The position numbers and the translations under genes are program-made. A model generated the notes under the pieces. It saw nothing but the letters and a program-made list of their open reading frames with translations, made no database searches and had not been told where the DNA came from. Shown one piece after another: positions 1-8,741 of a stretch of DNA of 45,853 nucleotides. The stretch covers positions 1-45,853 of the forward strand of contig NZ_JJML01000018.1 of the NCBI RefSeq assembly GCF_000775285.1, in the 5' to 3' direction. Position 1 is the first letter of the stretch; each line of letters starts with the position of its first letter. Source of the DNA: Neosynechococcus sphagnicola sy1. Its GTDB lineage: Bacteria; Cyanobacteriota; Cyanobacteriia; Neosynechococcales; Neosynechococcaceae.

Positions 1-217
1 TGTCATCCCAAGCCGAATAATCGGTGGAAGTCACTTGGAGGGTCTCCAGCTCATTTTGCAAAGCTTCCAATGTCCGGATGACATTCAGCCGCATTTCCTG
101 CTCCTCAACCTGTTGATAACGATTGAGAACAATGGCAAATGAGGTGGCATAGAGCACGGCTGTTAAGCTCATCAGTGCTCCGCCAACAATCAGAAGTGTC
201 TTCTGACGCAGCTTCAC
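1..217 (-). CDS. N-terminal part of a CHASE4-type membrane sensor protein (cut by window edge)
   Basis: Only the first 72 residues are visible; the rest lies beyond base 1. A basic N-terminus is followed by a hydrophobic segment at about residues 8-29, which looks like a signal anchor. A polar helical stretch rich in Glu and Gln comes next, and the fragment ends in YSAWDD. That motif is typical of the start of the extracytoplasmic CHASE4 sensory domain, so the missing part is probably a HAMP/PAS kinase or a GGDEF/EAL output. I chose the GTG at 217 because an in-frame TAA lies at 230-232 and an AAGG ribosome-binding sequence sits about 8 bases upstream. The output domain cannot be known from this window. 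Confidence 0.6.
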   Translation of the reverse strand, partial: MKLRQKTLLIVGGALMSLTAVLYATSFAIVLNRYQQVEEQEMRLNVIRTLEALQNELETLQVTSTDYSAWDD

Positions 218-616
218 AGAATTGACACCTTAGGGGAATGAATTAACCTGATTTTTAAAGTGATTATCCATTAATTCAACGTTAGTTTGGCAGGCAGCTC
301 CGCAAATGAGGCGGAACTTCACACCAGCTTTAAATAACAAGGTGAAAAGGCGACGATGCCGTGGAAATACGCAGCCTTAAAGCTGCGGAAACCTGAGGAA
401 AAGCCATAGGAATTGTAGTAAAGCGCCACGAATTTATGGCCAAAAAAACAAATACTTGGGGCACCAGCACTACCGCAAATGGGTCAATGCAACCCAAGTT
501 GTCATGGCGAATCTAGCCGGACAAAAACACGGGGTGAGGAGGTGCTAGTTAGGAGGGTTCCATCAGCGAACGGCTTAGCGCTTCCTCTGCCAATGCTGCC
601 TGACAAGTACTTTAAC
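218..616. other. 399-base intergenic stretch, no assignable gene
   Basis: No reading frame here has a convincing start and product. Several frames stay open for 30-60 codons between about 330 and 616, which may reflect decayed coding DNA, but I cannot match them to a family. A short perfect stem (bases 370-375 paired with 382-387, six-base loop) lies at the centre. The sensor gene ending at base 1 on the minus strand must have its promoter in this stretch. Confidence 0.4.
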
Positions 617-862
617 TTAGGGCAACGTCTCTAACTCGCTGGCTTGGAAATGCCCCTTAAACTTGGGATAAAATTTCACCTGGTACGGTAAATTGGCACT
701 GACAGGTCTCCCTTCCCATTCCTGAACTACCGCTTCCACCGTCCCCTCTAGACCCAGCACATCGAAGGGTTGATTGCGATGTTCTGGGTGATGGTAAACA
801 ACAACAGACTTCTTGACACGGACGCGCGTCCCTACCGGAAAAGCTTCAGCATCGTCACTCAT
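617..862 (-). CDS. ftrV: Ferredoxin-thioredoxin reductase, variable chain
   Basis: This is an 81-residue protein with the SH3-like barrel of the FTR variable (alpha) subunit. The core reads GTRVRVKKSVVVYHHPEHR, followed by QPFDVLGLEGTV and a C-terminal KFKGHF, all characteristic of the family. In cyanobacteria and chloroplasts this small chain caps the catalytic FtrC subunit, which takes electrons from photosystem-I-reduced ferredoxin and passes them to thioredoxin for light-dependent enzyme activation. The length is normal for a cyanobacterial FtrV with a short N-terminal extension. The catalytic subunit gene is not in this window. The gene lies 74 bases downstream of the PP2C phosphatase on the same strand, so the two could be co-transcribed, though no functional link is known. 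Confidence 0.95.
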   Translation of the reverse strand: MSDDAEAFPVGTRVRVKKSVVVYHHPEHRNQPFDVLGLEGTVEAVVQEWEGRPVSANLPYQVKFYPKFKGHFQASELETLP

Positions 863-936
863 AACCTTCAGGCTCTCTCCAAGGCAGCCTGCAACCCAAA
901 AGGGTGCAGGAAATTTTTAGATATTCCAACAATTTT

Positions 937-2940
937 TTATCTTTGCATAGAAGCTGCCGTAAAATTCATGCTGCCAGCTCCAGCTATCTGTTTGAGAAAG
1001 GCAGGAACTTTAGACCGGGGGGATGAAAACCTCTGACGCAGGGGGTCGGATGGCTCCGGATGATTGGCCGCCAGTTGCCACCAGCCGATCAAGCCAACTA
1101 CACTGCCAAGGACTAAGAGCGCTAAGAGCCGGAAGCTGCTGTTCCAGGTTGTCACCAGGGATCGAACTCTGCGAGGGGGTAAACCTGTGAGTTTCACCGC
1201 ACCCCTATCCGTTGGAACAAGTATGTCTGTCCCCCAAGGCTTTGCCTCTCCTGCGGCAGGTGGGGGTGTCATGCTGGGTGAGGGAGGGGAATGGTTGGCA
1301 GAGGAAAAAACGGGGTCAGAAGTAGCCCGCCTACTAGAGGATAGGCTCACCCGCAGCAATACAGCCGAGATATTGTCGTGGCCATTTTTCTGGTTGGCTA
1401 AGGTGACTAAACGGGTCATGGCAGTTTCCAGGCTGATCTGATCTTTGAGGACGGGGCTCAAGTATTCAACTCCAAACTGCTCGACCAGATCATCCTCACT
1501 CAGACCATCGGAACAGAGGAGCAACAACCCTTCTTCCTCCAGAATGAAACGTTGGAGGCAAGGGCGGAGGAATTCAGCATCTTGCAGCCCCAGAACCTGG
1601 GTGAGTTCACCTGCCTCGGGGTGATCGAGGGCTTGACGGTAGGTACCTTGCCCCCATCGCACTGCCTGCACTGCTTGATCATCATCAACGGTTAACCGTT
1701 GACAGTTTTCAGGGGTAATCCAGTAACAGCGGCTATCTCCAATATTGATCAGATAGAGTTCATGGGAGTTCTCAATGCCGAGGCTGGGTATTTTCTGTGG
1801 CAGTTGCAAGGCCATCAACAGGGTCGTGCCCATGCGTTGTTGAGCCTGTCGTTGCTGGGCATCATTCTGAGCCGCAATGAGATTGTTTACTACCCGCACG
1901 ATTGCCTCTAACTGCTCCATCACCAGTTCAGGCCGCAGCAGGTCAGGCTGGGCTGCCATCTCAGTTAAGAATGCCCGCACCTGAGGTTTGAGCGCCTGCA
2001 TTGCCAGAAAGCTGGCAACCTCACCCCGTTCATGGCCTCCGACGCCATCACACACCAGCGCCAGGTGGGGGGTCAGATCCGTTCCTTTGAGTTGCCAGGA
2101 CTGCCCTCCTGAACGGGACAGTGTCTCTGGGTAGCAACAATCTTCATTATGGGAGCAGTGGCGGCCTGTATCCGTAATGCCCACCACCTCTAAGTGGAGT
2201 GGCAATTGAGATGCTTGCTGGATCAACAGTCGGTTGAGGGAGGTACTGAGGGTTTCCAGGGACAGATCGGGATCTTGAAGTTTCCAGGAGAGAGGGGATA
2301 AGACTGCTGATGTCATTCCCTCTGGGAAGAGTCCCCGCAGCCATGTACTAGCAAGATCTGATAATCCTAGAGGCACTCCTTGATCTGGGAATAATTCTCG
2401 CAGGCGCACCCTCCACCCCTCGACGCGGACATTCTCTAGGTCAAGTAGGCTAGCCGTGACGCCCTGGCGACGTAGGGGGAGCCACAGTTGGAGCACTTGC
2501 CAGAGCCAGTATAGCTGCCGTGTTGGGGTGCCCAATTTCCAGGCACTGGCGATCGCTGGATAGAGCTGGCCCTTGGGGGTAATGGGGACATTTTCCAGCA
2601 ACAACACTGAAGTCTCTCCGACCTGATAACCACCATAGACTTCCGGGACGTGCAGTTGCTGGGGGTAGAGGTAGAGATAGGGCAGCCAAGTCTGGGGTAG
2701 GGGTTGGGGCACCTGGGGCGCGATCGCAGGTTGGGTATCGAGCCAGATACGCGGAGCCACAACAGCGTAGCGATCGCCTACCAGTTCCCCGGCAGGTAAC
2801 TTCGGGACTTCCCCCACGACCCAGAGATAGCGGTAGATCAGGGGGGATTGACAACCCTGGCACATCAGTTGACCTAAGGCATTCAAGGGGCTGGGGCAGA
2901 CCGAATTCGGACAGTACATCAGCGGTTGAGAACTGCTCAT
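937..2940 (-). CDS. PP2C-type Ser/Thr protein phosphatase with N-terminal zinc ribbon and C-terminal membrane anchor
   Basis: This 667-residue protein begins with four cysteines at 10, 15, 27 and 30, consistent with a zinc ribbon. Residues of about 40-250 form a region without a motif I recognise; its placement resembles the kinase-like region seen in some cyanobacterial phosphatases. The PP2C catalytic domain spans about 255-525. Visible motifs are HNED near the start, CDGVGGHERGE (metal-binding Asp and Gly), INIGDSR, CSDGLSEDD and GHDNIS. A Ser/Pro-rich linker follows, then one hydrophobic segment at about 603-623 and a short tail. The likely role is metal-dependent dephosphorylation of Ser/Thr residues, opposing kinases such as those at 43203-45853. 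The ATG at 2940 is well placed because the zinc ribbon begins immediately after it. Confidence 0.88.
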   Translation of the reverse strand: MSSSQPLMYCPNSVCPSPLNALGQLMCQGCQSPLIYRYLWVVGEVPKLPAGELVGDRYAVVAPRIWLDTQPAIAPQVPQPLPQTWLPYLYLYPQQLHVPEVYGGYQVGETSVLLLENVPITPKGQLYPAIASAWKLGTPTRQLYWLWQVLQLWLPLRRQGVTASLLDLENVRVEGWRVRLRELFPDQGVPLGLSDLASTWLRGLFPEGMTSAVLSPLSWKLQDPDLSLETLSTSLNRLLIQQASQLPLHLEVVGITDTGRHCSHNEDCCYPETLSRSGGQSWQLKGTDLTPHLALVCDGVGGHERGEVASFLAMQALKPQVRAFLTEMAAQPDLLRPELVMEQLEAIVRVVNNLIAAQNDAQQRQAQQRMGTTLLMALQLPQKIPSLGIENSHELYLINIGDSRCYWITPENCQRLTVDDDQAVQAVRWGQGTYRQALDHPEAGELTQVLGLQDAEFLRPCLQRFILEEEGLLLLCSDGLSEDDLVEQFGVEYLSPVLKDQISLETAMTRLVTLANQKNGHDNISAVLLRVSLSSSRRATSDPVFSSANHSPPSPSMTPPPAAGEAKPWGTDILVPTDRGAVKLTGLPPRRVRSLVTTWNSSFRLLALLVLGSVVGLIGWWQLAANHPEPSDPLRQRFSSPRSKVPAFLKQIAGAGSMNFTAASMQR

Positions 2941-3317
2941 GAGGTCAAACAGAAGGAAATAAAACAGAATTTGGGGCTGATGGCAAAACTCAGATCCACT
3001 GGGTCAAACTACGATGGTCATTGGCGTAGTGGCTCCTCGGTCGCTAGACTCACCTCCGGTGATCGTTCCCTCACTTGATCGGCTGTAATTCAGAGGCACT
3101 CCGCCTCAACCCATTACCCAGCATCAAGCAGAGGGTGTTCCCAGGAAGACACGGTCTTGAGGCTAAAATAGAACCGCTATCAATCGCTTTCTTGCTGTTG
3201 CCAGCAGTCTACTGGTTGTCATGCCAGTTCACAACACCATAGCAGTGGGAATCCGCGGTGTTGGCATTCTAATGAACCGAAACCTTGACTGGATGCGTCC
3301 ACTTAAAGAATGTCGAT
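2941..3317. other. 377-base divergent intergenic region
   Basis: This region separates the minus-strand phosphatase from the plus-strand nfeD gene and must hold promoters for both. A TAAAAT box near 3162-3167 could be a -10 element for the plus strand. A CAACACC / GGTGTTG inverted repeat falls between about 3230 and 3265. I see no RNA gene or supported ORF; the plus-strand ORF starting at 3221 is out of frame with NfeD and looks fortuitous. Confidence 0.35.
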
Positions 3318-3755
3318 ATGACCCTTACCCCAGCGATTCTGTGGTTTTTCATAGGTGCCAGCCTCTGTTTACTGGAACTCCTGTTCCCCACTGCCTATGT
3401 TGCCTTTGTGATGGGGCTGAGTGCGTTGGCTGTGGGGCTGATTGCCTTAGTGCTCCCTCAGATATCGCTCCAGATTGGGCTGTGGATGGCTGGAGCAACT
3501 GCTTTGATTTTTCTGATGCCGCGATGGTTGCCAAAATCCCAGGGCAGAGTGATCCAAGAAGAGACGGCGGGGAAGACCCTTACTGCTATCCAACCTGGAC
3601 AGGTGGGTCGAGTGCTTTACGAAGGAAATTCCTGGCAGGCGCTCTGTGAAGATCCCAAGTTGGCGATCGCCGCTGATCAGAAGGTCTACGTCCTCCGGAG
3701 AGAGGGAACCACCCTGATTGTCTTGCCCGAACACTTGCTCCATGCTGAAGGGTGA
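3318..3755 (+). CDS. NfeD family membrane protein
   Basis: The protein has 145 residues when started at the ATG at 3318. An upstream TTG at 3285 in the same frame would add 11 residues that look non-native ahead of the first membrane helix. The N-terminal half is almost wholly hydrophobic, with two to three membrane segments between about residues 5 and 70. The C-terminal part (about 85-145) is a soluble beta-rich segment containing GQVGRVLYEG and a VYVLRREGTTLIVLP ending, typical of the NfeD OB-fold. NfeD proteins are usually encoded next to a stomatin/SPFH gene and are thought to act with it in membrane microdomain organisation. Here the SPFH gene follows after about 90 bases, which supports the call. 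Confidence 0.85.
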   Translation: MTLTPAILWFFIGASLCLLELLFPTAYVAFVMGLSALAVGLIALVLPQISLQIGLWMAGATALIFLMPRWLPKSQGRVIQEETAGKTLTAIQPGQVGRVLYEGNSWQALCEDPKLAIAADQKVYVLRREGTTLIVLPEHLLHAEG

Positions 3756-3778
3756 TGAGGTAGTATCGCCAGTTCTAT

Positions 3779-3802
3779 ATTTAGTTCAGCATTTAGTTCA
3801 GC
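3779..3802. repeat. Exact 12-base tandem duplication between nfeD and the SPFH gene
   Basis: The unit ATTTAGTTCAGC occurs twice in direct succession in the short spacer after nfeD. It has no dyad symmetry and is probably a slippage duplication. Confidence 0.7.
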
Positions 3803-3845
3803 TATTCAATTGCAGTGTTCTAACTTGACAAGTTGAGAATTACCC

Positions 3846-4800
3846 ATGGGACAGTTCGTTTTTTCTAGTGGTGTTTGCGGCGTTTGGCTTCTGGCGTTCT
3901 GTGAAAGTCATTAACCAGGGAGATGAAGCCTTGGTGCAAAGTTGGGGGCGTTACAAGCGGACGCTGAGTGCCGGTCTCAATGTCGTCAACCCCCTGACCG
4001 AAAGCGTAGTTTACCGGGAAACGATTCGCGAGAAAGTGCTGGATATTCCGCCCCAGCAGTGCATCACCCGCGATAACGTCTCGATCGCCGTCGATGCCGT
4101 GATCTACTGGCGAATTGTGGACATGGCGAAAGCCTTTTACAAAGTGGAAAATCTGCGACTGGCCATGGTCAACTTGATCCTTACCCAAGTTCGAGCTGAA
4201 ATGGGCAAACTGGAATTGGATGAAACCTTCACCGCTCGTTCTCAAATTAATGAAACCCTGCTGCAAGAACTGGATGTGTCCACTGATCCCTGGGGCGTGA
4301 AGGTGACGCGGGTTGAACTGCGGGACATTGTGCCCTCCAAAGCGGTGCAGGAATCGATGGAACTCCAAATGTCAGCGGAACGGCGTAAGCGAGCGGCGAT
4401 TTTGACCTCAGAAGGGGAACGGGAATCGGCGGTCAACTCGGCTCGTGGTAGGGCTGAGTCTCAGGTACTGGATGCGGAAGCTCGTCAAAAAGCGGCGATC
4501 CTGGATGCAGAAGGGCAACAAAAAGCCCTGATCCTCAAAGCGCAGGCGGAACGCCAAGAACGGGTACTGAAAGCTCAGGGAACGGCAGAAGCAATGGAAA
4601 TTATTGCCAACATGTTGAAAGCAGATCCCAGCACCCGGGAAGCGTTACAGTTTCTGGTGGCTCAGAGCTACATTGAGATGGGACAAGTTGTGGGCAGTAG
4701 CGACAGCAGCAAAGTCCTATTCATGGACCCCCGGAGCCTTCCAGCGACCCTGGAAGGGATGCGATCCCTGGTCAGTGATGCCAGCAAAGTCGAGGACTGA
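3846..4800 (+). CDS. Stomatin/prohibitin-like SPFH (band 7) membrane protein, with a one-base frame break near the start
   Basis: From 3868 the frame encodes 310 residues of a typical bacterial stomatin. They include [17 protein letters not shown], the core [36 protein letters not shown], and a long coiled-coil region rich in Ala, Glu, Gln and Arg at about 165-245. SPFH proteins oligomerise at the inner face of the membrane. The only start in that frame is a GTG at 3868, which cuts off half of the N-terminal membrane hairpin. An ATG at 3846 in another frame would give [16 protein letters not shown], a proper membrane segment, if the T6 run at 3859-3864 were T5. I therefore take 3846 as the true start and mark a one-base excess. 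The partner NfeD gene lies just upstream. Confidence 0.85.
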
Positions 4801-5037
4801 GGCCGTAAGCGAATCGGCATTCATTTTTCCAAGCTGATCACCTTGCTGCAAGGATTCCACGCCTAGTCATCTGTGGTTTGGATGCGCAACACCTTAACCC
4901 CTGCCCAAAGGTTGGCCCTGAGGCTAACCGATGAGACTGCCCAACCGCGGATTGGGTGATCAGCCCCTTCCGGGAGTCTGATAAAATACTCCCTGCACCT
5001 TGCATCTAGACGCAAAATAATCTGGAGTCCCCCAACC

Positions 5038-5142
5038 ATGAGCCCTGAATTTGTCAATGCTGCGGTTTTGTCTTTTAGCCTGATTCTCGTGGGCTTGGGA
5101 ATGGGCTTTGTGCTGCTGAAGATTCAGGGTGGCGAAGATTGA
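5038..5142 (+). CDS. petM: Cytochrome b6f complex subunit VII (PetM)
   Basis: This is a 34-residue single-span membrane protein. It starts MSPEFVNAAVLSFSL, continues with a hydrophobic helix ending GFVLLKIQGGED, and stops at 5142. Length, one transmembrane helix and the LLKIQG-plus-acidic C-terminus match cyanobacterial PetM, one of the four small subunits at the periphery of the b6f complex in the thylakoid membrane. A GGAG element at 5023-5026 lies 11 bases before the ATG. The sequence TCTGATAAAATACTCC about 50 bases upstream contains a plausible -10 box. The next gene starts within the stop codon of petM. The call rests on family recall from a very short protein, but the C-terminal signature is distinctive. 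Confidence 0.88.
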   Translation: MSPEFVNAAVLSFSLILVGLGMGFVLLKIQGGED

Positions 5143-6750
5143 AGCTAGGGCTGCCTCGGGTGGTCACGGTTGTAGCCAGTCTCTTTTTCGTTATTGCCTT
5201 AACCCTGACCCTACATCGGTACTTTACCTTCTATGCTTCCTACGATCAGGGAATCTTTAATCAGGTTTTCTGGAATGGGCTCCATGGGCGGTTTTTTCAA
5301 AGTTCTCTTTCCTCAGCGCTCTCGACCAATGTGGTGCAGGCGGGGGGAGTATCCAGATGTCTCCTATCATCGGCTCGGGCAGCACTTTACCCCGGCGCTG
5401 CTACTTTGGTTGCCGATTTACGCCCTGTTTCCCTCACCTGTCACCTTGACGGTGATTCAGGTAACCCTGATTACGGCGGCGGGAATTGTCTTGTATGCCT
5501 TGGCTCGGCATTATTTGCAGCCTCCCCTGGCCAGTCTGATCACCGTCAGCTTTTATGGTGCCAATGCGGTCGTCGGCCCGACTCTGGCAAACTTCCATGA
5601 CAGTTGCCAGACCCCCCTGTTTGTTTTTAGCCTGCTGTTGGCCCTCGAAAAACGGAGGTGGGGATGGTTCACCCTGATGGCAGTGCTGATTCCCCTGGTA
5701 AGGGAAGATGCTGGCATTATTCTCTTTAGTATTGGCTTTTATCTAGTGGTGAGTCGGCGCTATCCCCGGATTGGCTTGCTCCTCTGCATCCTCAGCTTTG
5801 CCTATATGATGGTGCTGACCAATTTGATTATGCCGCTGTTCTCCGCCGATATTTCCCGGCGGTTTATGCTGGAACGCTTTGGTCAATATGCCACCGGAGA
5901 GGAAGCCTCTACCCTCGATATTTTGCGGGGGATGCTGAGTCAACCCTGGCGGTTGGTGGTGGAGTTGGTGACCCCTTTTGACCGCACCGCCCGTTATTTG
6001 CTTGGGCAATGGCTTCCCTTAGCCTTTGTTCCAGCGATTGCGCCAGCCTCCTGGCTGGTGGCCGGGTTTCCCCTACTGAAACTGCTGTTGGGTCGAGGTG
6101 ATTCGGTTCTAGCCATTAATATCCGCTATGCCCTGACGGTGGTTCCGGGCCTATTCTACGGCGCAATTCTTTGGTGGTCGCAGCATCCGCGATTTTGGAC
6201 GCCCTGGTTTCGTCGTTTCTGGATAGGCTGCATTGGTTTGTCCCTGGCATTCACCCTAACTTCTAATCCCAATCGCACCCTCTATTTTCTGGTGCCCGAT
6301 GCCCTCGACCCCTGGGTGTATGTTTCCCTGCCTCGGCAGTGGCAACATGTGGAACAGTTGCGCCCCTTGTTGAGCCAAATTCCTCCGCAGGCTAGCGTTG
6401 CCGCCACGACCTATCTGGTGCCCCATCTCTCCAGTCGGCGGGAGATTCTGCGGTTTCCCGATCTGCTGCAACTCCGTAATGATGTCGGAGCAGTGGTGAG
6501 TGTGGACTATATCGTGGCCGATCTCTGGCAAATGCAGCAGTATGAGGCAGCTTTTAAGGGCGATCGCCAAACCTTGAAATCCAGTATTGAGCGGATTGAT
6601 CAACTGACCCAAACTCATGCCTATGGGATTATTGGCTGTCGGGACGGGGTGATCTTGCTACAACGAGGAGTGCCCTCCAATCCCGAAGCCCTCGCTGCAT
6701 GGTTAGCCTTTCGCCAAACCGTGGCTCCGCTCCTGCAAAAACCGATCTAG
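5139..6750 (+). CDS. DUF2079 multi-pass membrane protein, broken by a one-base frameshift
   Basis: The first frame (TTG at 5139, overlapping the petM stop) encodes a membrane segment followed by YASYDQGIFNQVFWNGLHGR and LSTNVVQAG, a strongly conserved opening of DUF2079 proteins. The second frame continues with GEYPDVSYHRLGQHFTPALL and about 450 more residues of hydrophobic, multi-spanning sequence. The frames join if the G6 run at 5342-5347 is one base shorter, which gives a continuous protein of about 536 residues. DUF2079 proteins are predicted multi-pass membrane proteins that resemble GT-C glycosyltransferases in layout; their substrate is unknown. Conserved acidic and histidine residues (YDQG, HRLGQH, HDS, REDAG) are in place. 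The start is uncertain: a GTG at about 5160 is an alternative. Confidence 0.82.
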
Positions 6751-6757
6751 GACTCAC

Positions 6758-7201
6758 CTAGTCCGGCTCCCCCATTAACTGTACTGAGACGGTGCGCTGG
6801 CGGGGGCCATCGAGTTCCACCAATAGGACTGACTGCCAGGTTCCCAGCGCCAACTTGCCGTCAACAATCGGTACGACTTCACTGGTACTCAGCAGCATTG
6901 CCATCAAGTGGGCATGGGCATTCATGGGTTCATCCTCCAGCACCGTTCGCAGATGTAGATCATTGTGCAAGTAGGGAGCCGCCGCAGGGACTAATTTTTG
7001 CAGGAAGGTCTGAATATCGCTGCATAGCCGCACTTCAGATTCATTGATCACCAGCGCCGTGGTGGTGTGGCGAGAGCAGATGAGGGCCTGACCCTGACGG
7101 ATCGCTGTGGTGGCTATCCAGTCTCGAATCTGGGGGGTGAGGTCAAAGATTCCCATGGGGGCATTGGTGGTGATTTCAAAGATCCGATACAGAATAGTCA
7201 T
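6758..7201 (-). CDS. YjbQ / UPF0047 family protein
   Basis: This is a 147-residue soluble protein with the hallmark CSRHTTTALVINESE near residue 45. It also has NDLHLRTV, NAHAHLMAMLLSTSEVVPI and LGTWQSVLLVELDGPRQR. These contain the conserved His and Glu cluster of the UPF0047/YjbQ family, a small trimeric fold for which weak thiamin phosphate synthase activity has been reported in some members. The true role is unsettled. I start at the ATG at 7201 rather than the longer frame beginning at 7279, because the extra residues have no family character and would overlap rnc. It is transcribed divergently from rnc, with 27 bases between the two ATGs. Confidence 0.9.
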   Translation of the reverse strand: MTILYRIFEITTNAPMGIFDLTPQIRDWIATTAIRQGQALICSRHTTTALVINESEVRLCSDIQTFLQKLVPAAAPYLHNDLHLRTVLEDEPMNAHAHLMAMLLSTSEVVPIVDGKLALGTWQSVLLVELDGPRQRTVSVQLMGEPD

Positions 7202-7228
7202 GGCTCTGAGCTTGTTACGATCGCGATT

Positions 7229-7909
7229 ATGTCTACCATCTTGAATCTGCCCCCCTTTCGAGATCAATCCCTCTATCAACGGGCATTAACCCACAGCTCT
7301 TACCACAATGAACATCCCGAGGCGGGCGGCGACAATGAGCGCCTAGAATTTTTGGGTGATGCCCTCCTCACCTTTCTCAGCGGCGAATATTTATATCAAC
7401 AGTTCCCCCAGCACTCCGAAGGGGAGCTAACCCAACTGCGGGCAGCCTTGGTGGATGAACGGCAACTTGCGGTCTTTGCCGGCGCTCTCAACCTCGGAGC
7501 CTCTCTCCGCTTGGGCAAGGGCACCGATCACCCCCAGAGTCGCACCAACCCCAATCTCCTCAGCAGTGGGTTTGAAGCCTTAATGGGTGCCTATTTCCTG
7601 GACTGTGGTTCTGATATCAATCCAGTACGGGAGTACATCACCCCATTTTTTCAATACTTTCTAGCCGACTTGGCTGCCCCAGTGCCGCCCACCAACTACA
7701 AAGGACGACTGCAAGAATGGGCACAGAACCATTTCGGGCAACCGCCCCAGTATCTGCTTGTGGATGAATTAGGGCCGGATCATGCCAAGCAATTTGTTGT
7801 GCGGGTGCAAATTGCCGATCAAGCCTATGAATTGGGGCAGGGACGGAAAAAACAGGAGGCGGAAAAGGATGCTGCCAGAAATACCCTAGCAGCCCTGGGA
7901 CTGATCTAG
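7229..7909 (+). CDS. rnc: Ribonuclease III
   Basis: This 226-residue protein has the standard two-domain layout. The catalytic domain begins with LYQRALTHSSYHNE and carries the signature DNERLEFLGDALL at about residues 32-44. The second acidic cluster lies in SGFEALMGAYFLDCG at about 111-125. A C-terminal double-stranded RNA-binding domain follows from about 152 (NYKGRLQEWAQ) to the end (KKQEAEKDAARNTLAALGL). RNase III cleaves double-stranded RNA in rRNA processing and mRNA turnover. The ATG at 7229 fits the family start. The open frame continues upstream to 7067, but that part runs antisense to YjbQ and has no family match. Cyanobacteria often have more than one RNase III-type gene, so the paralogue class is not certain. 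Confidence 0.95.
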   Translation: MSTILNLPPFRDQSLYQRALTHSSYHNEHPEAGGDNERLEFLGDALLTFLSGEYLYQQFPQHSEGELTQLRAALVDERQLAVFAGALNLGASLRLGKGTDHPQSRTNPNLLSSGFEALMGAYFLDCGSDINPVREYITPFFQYFLADLAAPVPPTNYKGRLQEWAQNHFGQPPQYLLVDELGPDHAKQFVVRVQIADQAYELGQGRKKQEAEKDAARNTLAALGLI

Positions 7910-7932
7910 GGTGGGGTGTTAGATTCAGTTGC

Positions 7933-8587
7933 TCAGGTGCCAAAGGTGCGATCGCCCGCATCTCCCAACCCCGGCACAATAAAACCCATGATGATTGAGG
8001 CTTTCATCAATGCCTGCGGTGTAGATATTTAAGCTTGGATAGGCAGCACTCAGCTGTTGCAGTGCCCGGGGGAGCCGCAACGACGGTAATCATCCGAATC
8101 AGGGCTGGATCGGCCCCCCGCTGGGTGAGTTCTGCCATCACGGCCATAATTGTGCCCCCCGTTGCCAGCATTGGTTCACAAATCAACACCCGAGTTTCCG
8201 GGGCAAATCGTTCGGGGAGTTTATTCAAGTAGCAGCTGGCTACCAGAGTCTCCTCATTCCGTACCATGCCAATATGGTAGATCGATGCCAGGGGCAAGAG
8301 GCTCTGTGCTCCCTCTAAGAGGGCTAGTCCTGCTCGCAAAATTGGGATCACCGCCACCGGGGTTTCTGGGTTGATAACCACAGCAGGACAGGGAGCCAAA
8401 GGGGTCTGTACTGTGGTTTCTAGGGTGGGTAACCACTCCCGCATCGCCTCGTAGGTCAACCACCGACCCAGTTCCGACATGGCACTGCGAAACAGTACAT
8501 AGTGGGTGTCCTGGTCACGAGCCACTGCCAGCCAGTGCTGAATCAAGGGGTCGGGGGGGAACAGTAAACACGCAGTTGCGGAGGCAT
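7933..8587 (-). CDS. upp: Uracil phosphoribosyltransferase, interrupted by three one-base frame breaks
   Basis: The middle of the protein is clear: HWLAVARDQDT, RSAMSELGRWLTYEA, VIPILRAGLALLEG, the PRPP-binding region EPMLATGGTIMAV and RMITVVAAPP. UPRT converts uracil and PRPP to UMP in pyrimidine salvage. The ends lie in other frames. The N-terminus MPPQLRVYCSP begins at the ATG at 8587 and joins the body after a length change in the G7 run at 8553-8559. The C-terminus joins after one-base changes at about 8065-8072 (C3G5) and 7981-7984 (A4). It restores YPSLNIYTAGIDESLN, then GFIVPGLGDAGDRTFGT, with a stop at 7933. The repaired protein has about 216 residues, the normal length. As written, the gene would give only a truncated product lacking the end of the nucleobase-binding region. 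It is either damaged by sequence errors or a pseudogene. Confidence 0.85.
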
Positions 8588-8741
8588 GGGGCACCGAGAA
8601 CCATACAGGGTGCAATATATCACATCAAGATTCCATGGCCGCTGCGGTTTATGCAGACAGAATCCGGTTGCGGTTTGTGCAACCGCTGACCCCCCCAAGA
8701 GTGGCATCAGACATACTAACCGTAACGAGCATTTTGGTGTT

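Noticed and set aside
1064-1441. 125-codon plus-strand open frame
   Set aside because: Antisense to the C-terminal part of the PP2C gene, overlapping its catalytic GHDNIS region.
3865-4368. 167-codon minus-strand open frame
   Set aside because: Shadow of the SPFH gene on the opposite strand, with no family motif.
4863-5057. 64-codon minus-strand open frame over the petM leader
   Set aside because: No ribosome-binding site or family match; the plus strand here carries the petM promoter region and start.
5139-5600. Short separate protein of 153 residues downstream of petM
   Set aside because: Its first half is the conserved start of the DUF2079 protein and its second half is out-of-frame reading after the G6 run.
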